Shown: one piece after another, positions 44,934 through 53,656 of the stretch
How the letters are laid out: each line of letters begins with the position of its first letter
Numbering within the stretch: the stretch's first letter is position 1
Assembly: GCA_038146925.1 (NCBI GenBank)
Contig: JAYQSP010000007.1
Coordinates: 93,116-157,115, forward strand
Length of the DNA: 64,000 bases
Direction: 5' to 3'
DNA from: UBA830 sp038146925
GTDB lineage: Bacteria > Pseudomonadota > Alphaproteobacteria > MPNO01 > UBA830
The notes under the pieces: model-generated
Databases searched by the model: none
Told to the model about the DNA's origin: nothing
The model's input: only the letters and a program-made list of their open reading frames with translations
Made by a program: the position numbers and the translations under genes

Positions 44934-45692
44934 TCCAGTGCGACGGGCTCGAACGACGCGTCGCCGGGCGCGCCATTCGCAAAAAGCCAGACCGGTTTGC
45001 GATCGTTGAAATCGACCGACGGTAATGCGACGAGCGTACTTGAAAGGGTCCCGAAGCCGATATCGGTTTCGATGCGCATCGCATCGCGCGAATCCGAATC
45101 CGCGCCGTGTTCGGTCGATGCCAGCAGATTCTGCCAGGCGGACCAGTCCCCGCCGTCGACATCGGGCACCGGCGCAGCGTCGAACTTGGGTTTGAAATGG
45201 GCGACCCTACCGGATGCGTTGTCGTTCAGATCGAACGCGGTCAGCATCGACAGGTCGGCGGGAATTTCGGTGACATCGACCCGTCCGTCCGCCTCGGGTC
45301 CGAGACTGCGCAGCCAATAGGCATCGCGGTTGTCCGCGATGACGAGATTGAAAGACCGGTAGCTGCAACCGTCGAGGCCGGCGAGCGCTTCGGCGGCATC
45401 GACAGCGTCGGCGTGGTCCAGCGCTTCGAGTACGATTTCGCCGCGCGATCTCAGCGCAGGGTCGGGCCCTCAGGGAATCCCGCCGGTTCAGGATGCAGGC
45501 CGCGACGCCTTCGTCGTTCAGCCCCATCCACGTACCGCCGGCCAGCCGGTCGATACCGGCGACCACGTTCTCGCGGTCCGACCAGTGACGGGCGGGCGGA
45601 TCCCAGGGGCGCCCGGCCATTTCGTCGCGGTTTGCGGCGATGAGAAGAGGCCAGTCGTGTCCCGGCCTCCGCAGAGTGACTACAGTGCACAT
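44930..45692 (-). pseudogene. NRDE family protein (TANGO2-like), frameshifted
   Basis: From the ATG at 45692 the protein begins MCTVVTLRRPGHDWPLLIAA and has the defining NRDE and GGTWMGLND motifs, then loses coding sense after NRRDSL. The neighbouring frame resumes as GPDPALRSRGEIVLEALDHA and continues to the stop at 44930-44932. The switch is within about 45463-45481, in a CCCTGAGGGCCC palindrome-like stretch; the total length is one base more than a multiple of three. NRDE/TANGO2 proteins are implicated in heme handling. A genuine lesion or a base error are both possible. Confidence 0.85.
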
Positions 45693-45811
45693 CTAACCTC
45701 GATAGCAGGTTCGGCGTCGGTCGGCCATGTTCATCATCCTGCAACTTGACATGACGCCGTTGTGCGCCGATCTATTACGTACTGGTTTGATTATTCACTT
45801 GGAAGGCATCG

Positions 45812-46138
45812 ATGTCTGGATTCGACGACCGCGAAAAAAGCTTTGAAGCGAAGTACAAACGCGATCAGGAAACCTTTTTCCGCATCACTTCGCGTCGCAA
45901 CCGGCTGCTCGGCTTGTGGGCGGCGGAGCGGTTCGGCATGCCCGACAATCAGGCCCTGGACTACGCGAAAGAGGTCGTACTCTCGGATTTCGAGGAGCCT
46001 GGCGACGAAGACGTCGTGCGCAAGGTGCTCGGCGATTTTGAAAGCCACGGTATCGAAATGGACGAACAGACGCTGCGCAAGGAAATGATCCGTCTGATGG
46101 ACGAAGCCGGCCGTCAGATCGAAGCCGAGAACAGCTAG
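45812..46138 (+). CDS. F1-ATPase inhibitor subunit zeta (DUF1476)
   Basis: 108 residues starting SGFDDREKSFEAKYKRDQE, the inhibitory N-terminus that inserts into F1, followed by RRNRLLGLWAAERFG and a four-helix bundle. In Paracoccus this zeta protein blocks reverse ATP hydrolysis by F1FO. GGAAGG lies upstream of the ATG. In alphaproteobacteria this gene usually lies between purB and purC; here that neighbourhood is kept but opened by two intervening genes. Confidence 0.95.
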   Translation: MSGFDDREKSFEAKYKRDQETFFRITSRRNRLLGLWAAERFGMPDNQALDYAKEVVLSDFEEPGDEDVVRKVLGDFESHGIEMDEQTLRKEMIRLMDEAGRQIEAENS

Positions 46139-46174
46139 GCGTTGCGATTACTGCCGGCGCCGTCGGATCGAAAC

Positions 46175-47470
46175 TTAACCGAAGACCCGCTTGAAAATCG
46201 TGTCCACGTTCTTGGTGTGATAGCCGAGATCGAACATTTCTTCGAGTGTCGCATCGTCGACCAGAGCAGACACGTCCCCATCGGCCTTTAACAGGTCGAG
46301 GAACGATTTTCCCTGAGACCAGGATTCCATGGCATTGCGCTGTACTGCCGCGTAGGCGTCCTCGCGGCTCATCCCCGCCTGGGTGAGCGCCAGCAGCACC
46401 CGCTGCGAAAACACCAGCCCGCCCAGCGCGTCCAGGTTGCCCTGCATCTGATCCGGATAGACCACCAGCTTCTCGATCACGCCGGTCAGCCGCGCGAGCA
46501 GGAAGTCCAGCGTGATGGTCGCGTCCGGGCCGATCATCCGTTCGACGGAGGAATGCGAAATATCGCGCTCGTGCCACAACGCCACGTTTTCCATCGCCGG
46601 AATGCAGTGCGACCGAACCATCCGTGCAAGACCCGTGATGTTTTCCGTCAGAACCGGATTGCGCTTGTGCGGCATTGCCGACGAGCCTTTCTGGCCGGGA
46701 GAGAAATATTCCTCGGCCTCGCGCAGTTCCGTGCGTTGCAGGTGACGAATTTCGACCGCCAGACGTTCGGCTGACGATGCGATCACCGCCAGCACGGAAA
46801 AATACATCGCGTGACGGTCGCGCGGGATCACCTGCGTCGAGACCGTTTCGGGCGCAAGACCCATGGCGGATGCAACGTGTTCCTCGACCGCCGGATCGAT
46901 ATTCGCGAAGGTCCCCACCGCGCCGGAGATCGCGCAGGTTGCGATTTCGGCGCGCGCCGCTTCCAGACGCTCGCGGTTGCGGGCGAACTCGGCATAATGC
47001 CCGGCCAGCTTGACCCCGAAAGTCGTCGGCTCCGCGTGGATGCCGTGGCTGCGGCCGATGGTCGGCGTGAACTTGTGTTCCTCGGCGCGGGTCTTGAGCG
47101 CCGCCAGCAGTTTGTCGATGTCTTCCAGTAGAATGTCGGTCGCCTGCGCCAACTGCACGGCGAGGCAGGTATCCAGCACGTCTGACGACGTCATGCCCTG
47201 ATGGACGAAACGCGCCTCGTCGCCGACATGTTCCGCCAGATTGGTCAGAAACGCGATGACGTCGTGTTTGGTTTCTCGCTCGATCTCGTCGATGCGGTCG
47301 ATCTCGAACGCGCCACGGTCCCAGACGGCTTTCGCCGCCTCTTTCGGGATCACGCCCAGTTCGGCCTGTGCATCGCAGGCATGCGCCTCTATTTCGAACC
47401 AGATACGGAACTTGTTTTCGGGCTCCCAGATGGCGGTCATCGGGGCGCGTGAATATCTCGGTATAGACAT
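46175..47470 (-). CDS. purB: Adenylosuccinate lyase
   Basis: Cleaves SAICAR and adenylosuccinate in purine synthesis. 431 residues; fumarase/aspartase superfamily signature GSSAMPHKRNPV, early QGMTSSDVLDT and GRSHGIHAEP segments. Start MSIPRYSRAPM at 47470 with a weak ribosome site. It converges on the DUF1476 gene with a 36 bp gap and follows a Bcr/CflA transporter by 73 bp. Confidence 0.97.
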   Translation of the reverse strand: MSIPRYSRAPMTAIWEPENKFRIWFEIEAHACDAQAELGVIPKEAAKAVWDRGAFEIDRIDEIERETKHDVIAFLTNLAEHVGDEARFVHQGMTSSDVLDTCLAVQLAQATDILLEDIDKLLAALKTRAEEHKFTPTIGRSHGIHAEPTTFGVKLAGHYAEFARNRERLEAARAEIATCAISGAVGTFANIDPAVEEHVASAMGLAPETVSTQVIPRDRHAMYFSVLAVIASSAERLAVEIRHLQRTELREAEEYFSPGQKGSSAMPHKRNPVLTENITGLARMVRSHCIPAMENVALWHERDISHSSVERMIGPDATITLDFLLARLTGVIEKLVVYPDQMQGNLDALGGLVFSQRVLLALTQAGMSREDAYAAVQRNAMESWSQGKSFLDLLKADGDVSALVDDATLEEMFDLGYHTKNVDTIFKRVFG

Positions 47471-47543
47471 GATGCCGGTTTATCAGAATCGCCGGAATTC
47501 AGGAAGGGATGGGAAGGGGGCGGGCAGGTAAAAAAAGGTCCCG

Positions 47544-48734
47544 CTATATCGTCCGGTGTTTGCGCACCGCGGCGAAATACGCAATCAGTCCGAACAGCGC
47601 CCAGAACAGTACGCCGCTGGCCATTGCGGTTTGCGAACCGTCCGACAGCGCGGCGACAGCGATCCCGGTCAGCGCGCCGACGAGTTGCTGGATGAATCCG
47701 ACCAGCGAGGACGCCGCGCCCGCGACATGGGGAAAAGGTTGCAGCACGCCGGCGATCGATTGCGGGAAAATCAGCGCGAAGGCCACCATGCAGAACACCA
47801 TCGGACCCATGACGGCGACCCAGTGATCCACCCTCGTCCAGGCCAGCGCCGCCAGCACGATTCCGAATACCGCGGCAGTGAAGATGCCACAGCGCAGCAG
47901 ACAGTTGCCGCCGAAACGGTTGACGAGGCGCGCACCCGCCAGCATGCCGGATACGGATCCCACCATGACGCCCGAGAACATGAAGCTGTACTGCAGTTCC
48001 GATTGACCGAGGTGGACGATGATCACGTCGGCAGACGCGCTGAGGAACGCGAACAGAATGCCATAGGCGGCTGTGGCGCACGCGGTATACGCCCAGAATG
48101 ACGGCGCCCGGGCGATCGTTGCGAAATTGCGCAGGATCGGACCCGGGTTGAGGGCGTCGCGGGCTTTGACGGCGATGGTCTCGCGAAACACCATGGCAAA
48201 GAAAACTGCCACGCACAGTGAATAGATCGACAGGAAGACGAACATGGCCTGCCACCCGTGGGATACCGTTAGCGCTGCGCCGATGACGGGCGCAAACAGA
48301 GGCGCCGCGCTGTGAAACACCATCATCAGCGACAGCACGCGGGCGGCATCGTCCCGTTCGTGGCGGTCCCGGATAACCGCCCGTGCCAGCAACCAGCCGC
48401 TGGAGGCTGCAAGACCGTGCAGGAAGCGCAACGCGGACAGCATCTCGATCGAGGTCGACAGAGCACACCCTGCCGTGGCGACGGAGGTAACAACCAGCCC
48501 GCCGACGATCGCCGGCTTGCGCCCGAAGCGGTCGGAAACCGGTCCGTGGATTAGCTGCCCGACGGCGATCCCCAGCATGAACATGGTGAGCGTGAGCTGC
48601 ACGGCTTCCCGGTCGCTGCCGAATGCCTGGCCGAGCGCGGGCATTAGCGGCAGGACGCCGTCGATCCCGGCCGCGCTCATCACCGTCGTCAGCGCGAGGA
48701 GAGCGGCGAAACCTGAATTGTCGAAGGTCTTCAT
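47544..48734 (-). CDS. Bcr/CflA family MFS transporter (first of tandem pair by position)
   Basis: 396 residues from the ATG at 48734, chosen because AGGGG lies upstream. About twelve helices; signature GPVSDRFGRKPAIVGG after helix 2 and GWLLARAVIRDRHERDDAAR. Downstream partner of the very similar-sized transporter at 48760, from which it is separated by 25 bp, so they are cotranscribed. Likely proton-driven export of a small molecule. Confidence 0.92.
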   Translation of the reverse strand: MKTFDNSGFAALLALTTVMSAAGIDGVLPLMPALGQAFGSDREAVQLTLTMFMLGIAVGQLIHGPVSDRFGRKPAIVGGLVVTSVATAGCALSTSIEMLSALRFLHGLAASSGWLLARAVIRDRHERDDAARVLSLMMVFHSAAPLFAPVIGAALTVSHGWQAMFVFLSIYSLCVAVFFAMVFRETIAVKARDALNPGPILRNFATIARAPSFWAYTACATAAYGILFAFLSASADVIIVHLGQSELQYSFMFSGVMVGSVSGMLAGARLVNRFGGNCLLRCGIFTAAVFGIVLAALAWTRVDHWVAVMGPMVFCMVAFALIFPQSIAGVLQPFPHVAGAASSLVGFIQQLVGALTGIAVAALSDGSQTAMASGVLFWALFGLIAYFAAVRKHRTI

Positions 48735-48759
48735 GACACCCCTGTCACGTTCCTTCTTC

Positions 48760-49950
48760 CTACGCCCGCCCAAGCGGGCGCACGAGGACCAGGTACAGCA
48801 CCAGGGTGGACAGCGTACAGACGCTGATCATCACGGCCATGGGCAGCGGCGTTCCGTCGTTCAGCAGGCCGATCACCGCCGTTGCCGCCGCGGCCGCCAG
48901 AAACTGGATAAAACCCAGCAGCGACGAGGCTGCACCTGCCATACGGGCGAAGGGAGACATGGCCCCGGCAGTGGTGCCGGGAACGATGAATGAGAGAGAG
49001 ATCAGCAGCAAAACGACCGGCCCCATCAGGGTGTAGACCGTGATCGTGCCGGACAGCACGAACGACAGCATTCCGATTCCTGCGATAGTCGCCAGAATGG
49101 ACCCGGTCCGGATCATGCGGTCGATCCCGAAACGGTGGGCAATCCGGGCGACCGCGATCTGCGCGGCGATGTAAGCGATCATCGGCACCGCCATGGCGAT
49201 GCCGAACTGCAGCGGCGAAAGCCCGAGATACTGGATCAGGCCGACCGGCGCGCCCGCGAAATACGCCATCAGCGCGCCGTACATGAAACTGCCGCAAACG
49301 GCGTAACGCAGGAACGATGGTTCCCTCAGGACCTCGCGGTAGTTGGAGACGACGGCTTTGGGATGGATCGACCGGCCGTCGGAACCGGTGTTGGTCTCCG
49401 CCAGTCCGAACAGGATCGCCATTCCGGCCAGCGCCGCGAAACCGGCCATTGCCCAGAACACTGCCTGCCAGCCGTATGTGCCCGTCAGCCAGCCGCTGAT
49501 GCCCGGGGCGATCGTCGGCATGATGCCGTGTATTCCCATCATCAGTGCGAACAGCCGCGCGCCCGCTTCGCGGTCGAACAGGTCGCGGATGACCGCGCGC
49601 GCGACGATCACGCCGGAACATGCGAAGAATCCCTGCAGGAAACGCAAGGCGATCAGCGCCTCGATGCTCGCGGCATTGGCGCAGGCTGCGGCGGTTGCGA
49701 CATATGCGGAAATTCCGAGCAGGATGATCGGTTTTCGGCCGAATCGGTCGGACAGCGGGCCGTACACCAGCTGGCCGATGGCGATCCCCAGAACGACCGC
49801 ACTCAGACTGAATTGCGCGGAAGCGGTGCCGGTGGCGAAGTGGTTGGCGATCGCGGGGACCAGCGGGACCGACCCATCGACCGACAGCGGCAGCAACATG
49901 GGAAGCAGACCCAACAAGGCCGCGAACAGGGCGTATCTGCCCCGGCTCAT
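48760..49950 (-). CDS. Bcr/CflA family MFS transporter (second of tandem pair)
   Basis: 396 residues, about twelve helices, signature GPLSDRFGRKPIILLG and SGVIVARAVIRDLFDREAG. It shares length, layout and loop motifs with the next gene on the strand, suggesting a tandem duplication that has diverged. It lies 64 bp downstream of the MarR gene on the same strand, so the regulator and both exporters may form one unit controlling efflux of a catabolic substrate or product. Confidence 0.92.
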   Translation of the reverse strand: MSRGRYALFAALLGLLPMLLPLSVDGSVPLVPAIANHFATGTASAQFSLSAVVLGIAIGQLVYGPLSDRFGRKPIILLGISAYVATAAACANAASIEALIALRFLQGFFACSGVIVARAVIRDLFDREAGARLFALMMGIHGIMPTIAPGISGWLTGTYGWQAVFWAMAGFAALAGMAILFGLAETNTGSDGRSIHPKAVVSNYREVLREPSFLRYAVCGSFMYGALMAYFAGAPVGLIQYLGLSPLQFGIAMAVPMIAYIAAQIAVARIAHRFGIDRMIRTGSILATIAGIGMLSFVLSGTITVYTLMGPVVLLLISLSFIVPGTTAGAMSPFARMAGAASSLLGFIQFLAAAAATAVIGLLNDGTPLPMAVMISVCTLSTLVLYLVLVRPLGRA

Positions 49951-50014
49951 GCGTCTGATATCGGTTGGGACCGGCGCGGGAAACCGAAATCCGGCGCGGG
50001 CGGCCAGGACAATT

Positions 50015-50458
50015 TCAGGCGCCGGTTACGTTATTTCGAATACGCTTGATCATGTTCTTGAAATCGTTCTGCTCCTGTTCGGAGAGCGTGTCGAGGCATT
50101 GCCGGTTCACGGCTTCGACCTCCGGAATGACCTTGCGATAGACTTTTCTGCCGTCGGGGGTCAGGAAGACGTTGATCTTGCGGGCGTCTTTCCTGTTTTC
50201 CTCGCGCCGGACAAGCCCGCGGTCCTCCAGCTTGTTCAAAGCGGCAACCGTGGTCGGACCTTTCATGCGGACTTTTTCCGACAGTTCGCGCTGGGTCAGC
50301 CCGTCTTTCTCCCAAAGTGCGCGCAGAAAAGGCCACAGGCCGAGCAAGACGCCGTGCTGCGCGATACGTTCGGAAAATTCCCGGTTCATGGCGCGGTTGG
50401 CGTCCCAGATCAGGAAGCCGACCGTGTCCTCAGGGTCGAAATAGTCGTTGGAATTCAT
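50015..50458 (-). CDS. MarR family transcriptional regulator
   Basis: 147 residues with a winged helix-turn-helix: LTQRELSEKVRMKGPTTVAA as the recognition region and RREENRKDARKINVFL as the wing, flanked by dimer helices. MarR proteins usually repress neighbours and release DNA on binding aromatic ligands. The gene is divergent from a hydroxycinnamoyl-CoA hydratase-lyase-like gene, with 118 bp between them containing an inverted repeat. In other proteobacteria MarR repressors (CouR, FerC) control exactly such genes and sense the CoA thioester. Confidence 0.93.
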   Translation of the reverse strand: MNSNDYFDPEDTVGFLIWDANRAMNREFSERIAQHGVLLGLWPFLRALWEKDGLTQRELSEKVRMKGPTTVAALNKLEDRGLVRREENRKDARKINVFLTPDGRKVYRKVIPEVEAVNRQCLDTLSEQEQNDFKNMIKRIRNNVTGA

Positions 50459-50536
50459 GCGCCGGATTTACACGCGACGAGATCGAAGGGCAAGCGCCTT
50501 CGGGTTGACAGGACAAGAGCGTGGCGGGACACTTCG

Positions 50537-50548
50537 TTAGCAAACTAA
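50537..50548. promoter_or_regulatory. Candidate MarR operator
   Basis: Inverted repeat TTAG-CAAA-CTAA in the short divergent region between the MarR and hydratase genes, 29 bp before the hydratase start. Its size and place fit a MarR operator overlapping a promoter. The extended form CGTTAGCAAACTAATA has partial matches in other divergent gaps of the window (24344-24352 reverse; about 59841-59860 reverse). Confidence 0.4.
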
Positions 50549-50576
50549 TAAATAACCGAAGGCAGGAAACCCAAGG

Positions 50577-51416
50577 GTGTCGGACAAAGTACATTCATAC
50601 GAATACGAAACGCTTCTCGTCGAATTCGACGATGGCGTGTGCGTTTTGACGCTGAACCGTCCGGAAAAACGCAATGCCATGAACCCAACGCTGGGCGAAG
50701 AGATTACAGACGCGCTGGAACGTCTGCGTAACGACGACAGGTGCCGGGTGCTGGTGATCACCGGGGCCGGAGAGTCTTTCTGCGCCGGGATGGACCTCAA
50801 GGAATTCTTCATGGAACTGCAGGACAAGCCTGCCGAATACGACCGCGCCCACCGGGTCGCGGTCGAATGGCGGGGGCGAACGCTGCGGTTGTTTCCTAAA
50901 CCGACGATCGCCATGGTCAACGGCCATTGTTTCGGCGGCGCCTTCACCATCGTGGAGGGATGCGATCTCGCCGTCGCTGCGGAAGACGCCAAGATGGGCC
51001 TCAGCGAGATCAATTTCAAAATGTTCCCTGGCGGCAGCGTCGGCAAATCGATGGGCAATCTGCTGCGGCCGCGAGATTACATGCTGTACGCCCTGACGGG
51101 GCGCCCCATGAGTGGCCGGATCGCCGCCGACATCGGATTTATCAATTACGCGGTGCCGCGCGAAAAACTGCGCGATGACGTGATGGCGCTGGCGCGCGAA
51201 ATTGCGGCAAAGGATCCTTCGGCGCTGCAGGCGACGCGGGAAATCTACAAGAACTCCCTGGACATGAACTGGGACACGGCGATGGATTACGCGGCAGCAT
51301 TGCAATCGGCGCACACCGCGCGGCAGGCGAATGCGTTCCGGGAAGAGGGGATCGGCGATTTCCTCGACAAGAAATACAAGCCCGGCCTCGGCGGGCACGA
51401 AGATGCAAAAGACTGA
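50577..51416 (+). CDS. Hydroxycinnamoyl-CoA hydratase-lyase-like crotonase
   Basis: 279 residues from a GTG with AGGA 9 nt upstream. Crotonase fold with oxyanion segments CAGMDLKEFF and HCFGGAF, and glutamate E144 in LSEINF. NRPEKRNAM, KPTIAMVNG and the ending FLDKKYKPGL closely resemble p-hydroxycinnamoyl-CoA hydratase-lyase, which turns feruloyl-CoA into vanillin plus acetyl-CoA. The active-site serine recalled for the Pseudomonas enzyme (S123) is threonine (T124) here, so the substrate may differ. It is the first gene of a run with a hydrolase and luciferase-like monooxygenases. Confidence 0.85.
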   Translation: MSDKVHSYEYETLLVEFDDGVCVLTLNRPEKRNAMNPTLGEEITDALERLRNDDRCRVLVITGAGESFCAGMDLKEFFMELQDKPAEYDRAHRVAVEWRGRTLRLFPKPTIAMVNGHCFGGAFTIVEGCDLAVAAEDAKMGLSEINFKMFPGGSVGKSMGNLLRPRDYMLYALTGRPMSGRIAADIGFINYAVPREKLRDDVMALAREIAAKDPSALQATREIYKNSLDMNWDTAMDYAAALQSAHTARQANAFREEGIGDFLDKKYKPGLGGHEDAKD

Positions 51417-51430
51417 CGGAGCAAAACGAC

Positions 51431-52216
51431 ATGGCTGACTGTACAGAATCCAAAATCGATATTCGGGGAACTGGAGTTCATCTTCGGCGCGGCGGATCGG
51501 GCGAACCGATGCTGTTCCTCCACGGCGCCAGCGGCGTCGCCGGATGGATCCCCACATTTCAGGCCCTTTCGGAATCCCATGACCTGATGGTGCCCGATCA
51601 TCCCACCTACGGGCTGTCGGACGAGCCCGAGTGGCTGGACAGCATGGACGACCTCGCCATGTTCTATCTCGATTTTCTCGATCAGATGGATTTGGAAGGT
51701 GTCCATCTGGTGGGCAATTCTCTTGGCGGCTGGCTTGCGATGGAAATCGCGGTGCGCAACTGTGCGCGGTTGAAAAGTCTGACCCTGGTCGGCGCCGCCG
51801 GTATCCGGATCGCGGGCAAACCGATCGCGGATATCTTCATGATGGATCCCGACGACCTGGTGCGCGAAATTTTCGTTGACCAGAGTTACGCCGACAACAT
51901 CCTGAACATGGAGCTGACCGAAGAACAGCTCGACGTTCAGATCCGCAATCGGGTCGCAACCGCCCGGCTTGGTTGGCAGCCGCGGCTGTTCAATCCGAAC
52001 CTGCGCAAGTGGCTGCACCGGATCACCGTGCCGACGCACGTGATCTGGGGCGATACCGACAAGATCGTCGATCCCGTCTATGCGGCCGAGTTCGGCCGCA
52101 TTATCTCGGGATCGGAAGTGACGATGATCGAAGAGGCGGGGCATCTGCCGCATGTCGAGAAGTCCGAACCCTTCGTCAAGGCCGTGTCCGGTTTCATTCA
52201 GGCGAAAGCTGCCTGA
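51431..52216 (+). CDS. Alpha/beta hydrolase (meta-cleavage-product-hydrolase-like)
   Basis: 261 residues. Oxyanion segment LFLHGASGVAGW, nucleophile serine in GNSLGGWLA, acid in IWGDTDKIVD and histidine in AGHLPHVE. The GNSLGG form and late HLPH arrangement resemble C-C bond hydrolases of aromatic ring-cleavage pathways, though ester hydrolysis is equally possible. It starts 14 bp after the hydratase gene and is followed 30 bp later by a luciferase-like monooxygenase. Confidence 0.87.
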   Translation: MADCTESKIDIRGTGVHLRRGGSGEPMLFLHGASGVAGWIPTFQALSESHDLMVPDHPTYGLSDEPEWLDSMDDLAMFYLDFLDQMDLEGVHLVGNSLGGWLAMEIAVRNCARLKSLTLVGAAGIRIAGKPIADIFMMDPDDLVREIFVDQSYADNILNMELTEEQLDVQIRNRVATARLGWQPRLFNPNLRKWLHRITVPTHVIWGDTDKIVDPVYAAEFGRIISGSEVTMIEEAGHLPHVEKSEPFVKAVSGFIQAKAA

Positions 52217-52246
52217 GGAAAGAGGCTTTCGGCGGGGAGAGATGAT

Positions 52247-53437
52247 TTGAAAGCATTCATGTTCCATCTGATGCCCTATGCGGCGCTGGACATGGAAGAA
52301 CGGGACCGTCATCCATCCGCCTGGGTGACGCTTCCGAATTCGCTGTACGATCCGAAGATTGGCCACCAACTCTACAACCGCTATCTGGACGAGCTGGAGC
52401 TTGCCGCCGAACTCGGGTTCGACGGCGTCGCCGTCAATGAACATCATCAAAATGCCTACGGGCTGATGCCATCGCCCGTCGTTATGGCTTCATCGCTGGC
52501 GCGGCGTACCGAAAACTGCAAGCTGGCCATTCTCGGCAATGCATTCGCGCTGCGCGAGCATCCGCTTACCTTGGCGGAAGAACACGCGATGATCGACTGC
52601 ATCACGGGCGGGCGGCTGATCACGGGATTCGTGCGCGGCATCGGGGCGGAATTCTATTCTCTGGCGGCCAACCCGACGCTCAGCCACGAACGGCATGTCG
52701 AAGCGCATGATCTGATCATCCGGGCATGGACCGAAACCGGGCCCTTTGCTTTCGAGGGCAAGCACTATCACTTCGAATACGTGAATATGTGGCCGCGCCC
52801 GTATCAGGATCCGCACCCGCCGATCTGGTGTCCGTCTCTGGGTTCGTCGGAAACCATCGAGTGGGCGGCGCATCCCGACCGGAAATACGTGTATGCGCAG
52901 AATTACAGCGCGTTCACGAATGTCTGCAAATTTCTCGACCAATACCGGGAGGTCGCGGCGACAAAGTACGGCTACACGGCATCGTCCGATCAGATCGCCT
53001 GGACAGCGCCGGTCTATGTGGCGGAAACGGACGAACAGGCGGTGGCCGAGGCGACTGAGCACATGGAAACCCTGTTCAACAAGTTCCTGTACCTGCCTTT
53101 CGAAAAGCTTTTTCCGCCCGGTTACCTGTCGATGCAGTCTTACAAGCGCGTCGCAGCGCACAAGAAGAACATCATGGGCGGCGCGAAGATGGAAACGCTG
53201 ATGGAAACGGGCGTCGTGATCGTCGGAAGTCCCGAGACGGTGCGCCGAAAGATCGCAGAATGCCACGAAGTGCTTGGTTTCGGCACGTTTGTGGCGCTGC
53301 TGCATTTCGGCACGCTGCCCGCCGACAGGACGGAGAAAAATATCCGGCTTTTCGCCGAAGAAGTACTGCCCGCGATCCGGCCTCTGTCGGACCGCGAATA
53401 TCGCGGTTTCGAGCCGGCCCCGGCGTTGGCGAAATAA
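52247..53437 (+). CDS. LLM class flavin-dependent oxidoreductase (paralogue 1)
   Basis: 396 residues from a TTG at 52247, supported by GGGGAGAG upstream and by the matching start of its paralogue. TIM-barrel bacterial-luciferase-like enzyme using reduced flavin and oxygen (or F420). Motifs shared with the next enzyme: FDGVAVNEHHQNAYGLMPSP, GNAFALREHPLTLAEEHAM, HYHFEYVNMWPRPYQDPHPP. Such enzymes oxygenate or desulfonate organic substrates. Both copies end at residue 396. Confidence 0.92.
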   Translation: MKAFMFHLMPYAALDMEERDRHPSAWVTLPNSLYDPKIGHQLYNRYLDELELAAELGFDGVAVNEHHQNAYGLMPSPVVMASSLARRTENCKLAILGNAFALREHPLTLAEEHAMIDCITGGRLITGFVRGIGAEFYSLAANPTLSHERHVEAHDLIIRAWTETGPFAFEGKHYHFEYVNMWPRPYQDPHPPIWCPSLGSSETIEWAAHPDRKYVYAQNYSAFTNVCKFLDQYREVAATKYGYTASSDQIAWTAPVYVAETDEQAVAEATEHMETLFNKFLYLPFEKLFPPGYLSMQSYKRVAAHKKNIMGGAKMETLMETGVVIVGSPETVRRKIAECHEVLGFGTFVALLHFGTLPADRTEKNIRLFAEEVLPAIRPLSDREYRGFEPAPALAK

Positions 53438-53485
53438 GGGGCCGACGGGGCCGATGCGGAACACGGCGAAACGTGACCGTACGTT

Positions 53486-53656
53486 ATGACGCTGTCGATC
53501 GCAGCCTTTGCTCCGTATTTCGGCGTTCGTATCGACGGGTTAGACACAGCGGCCACGATATATCCGGACACCGCAGATACCCTGCGCCGCATTCCCTTAG
53601 ACGACGACGTGCCCATCATAGCCGCACGACTTCAACCTTTGAAGGTAACTCCATGA
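53486..53656 (+). pseudogene. Short remnant resembling the N-terminus of a TauD-type dioxygenase
   Basis: A 56-residue frame between the two LLM genes begins MTLSIAAFAPYFGVRIDGLD, which resembles the first strand and turn of TauD/TfdA dioxygenases (pattern FGxxIxGLD), then drifts to PDTADTLRRIPLDDDVPI and stops. Its TGA overlaps the next ATG (ATGA), so it may be translated and coupled. No iron ligands are present. I read it as a deletion remnant; a small functional protein is less likely. Confidence 0.35.
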
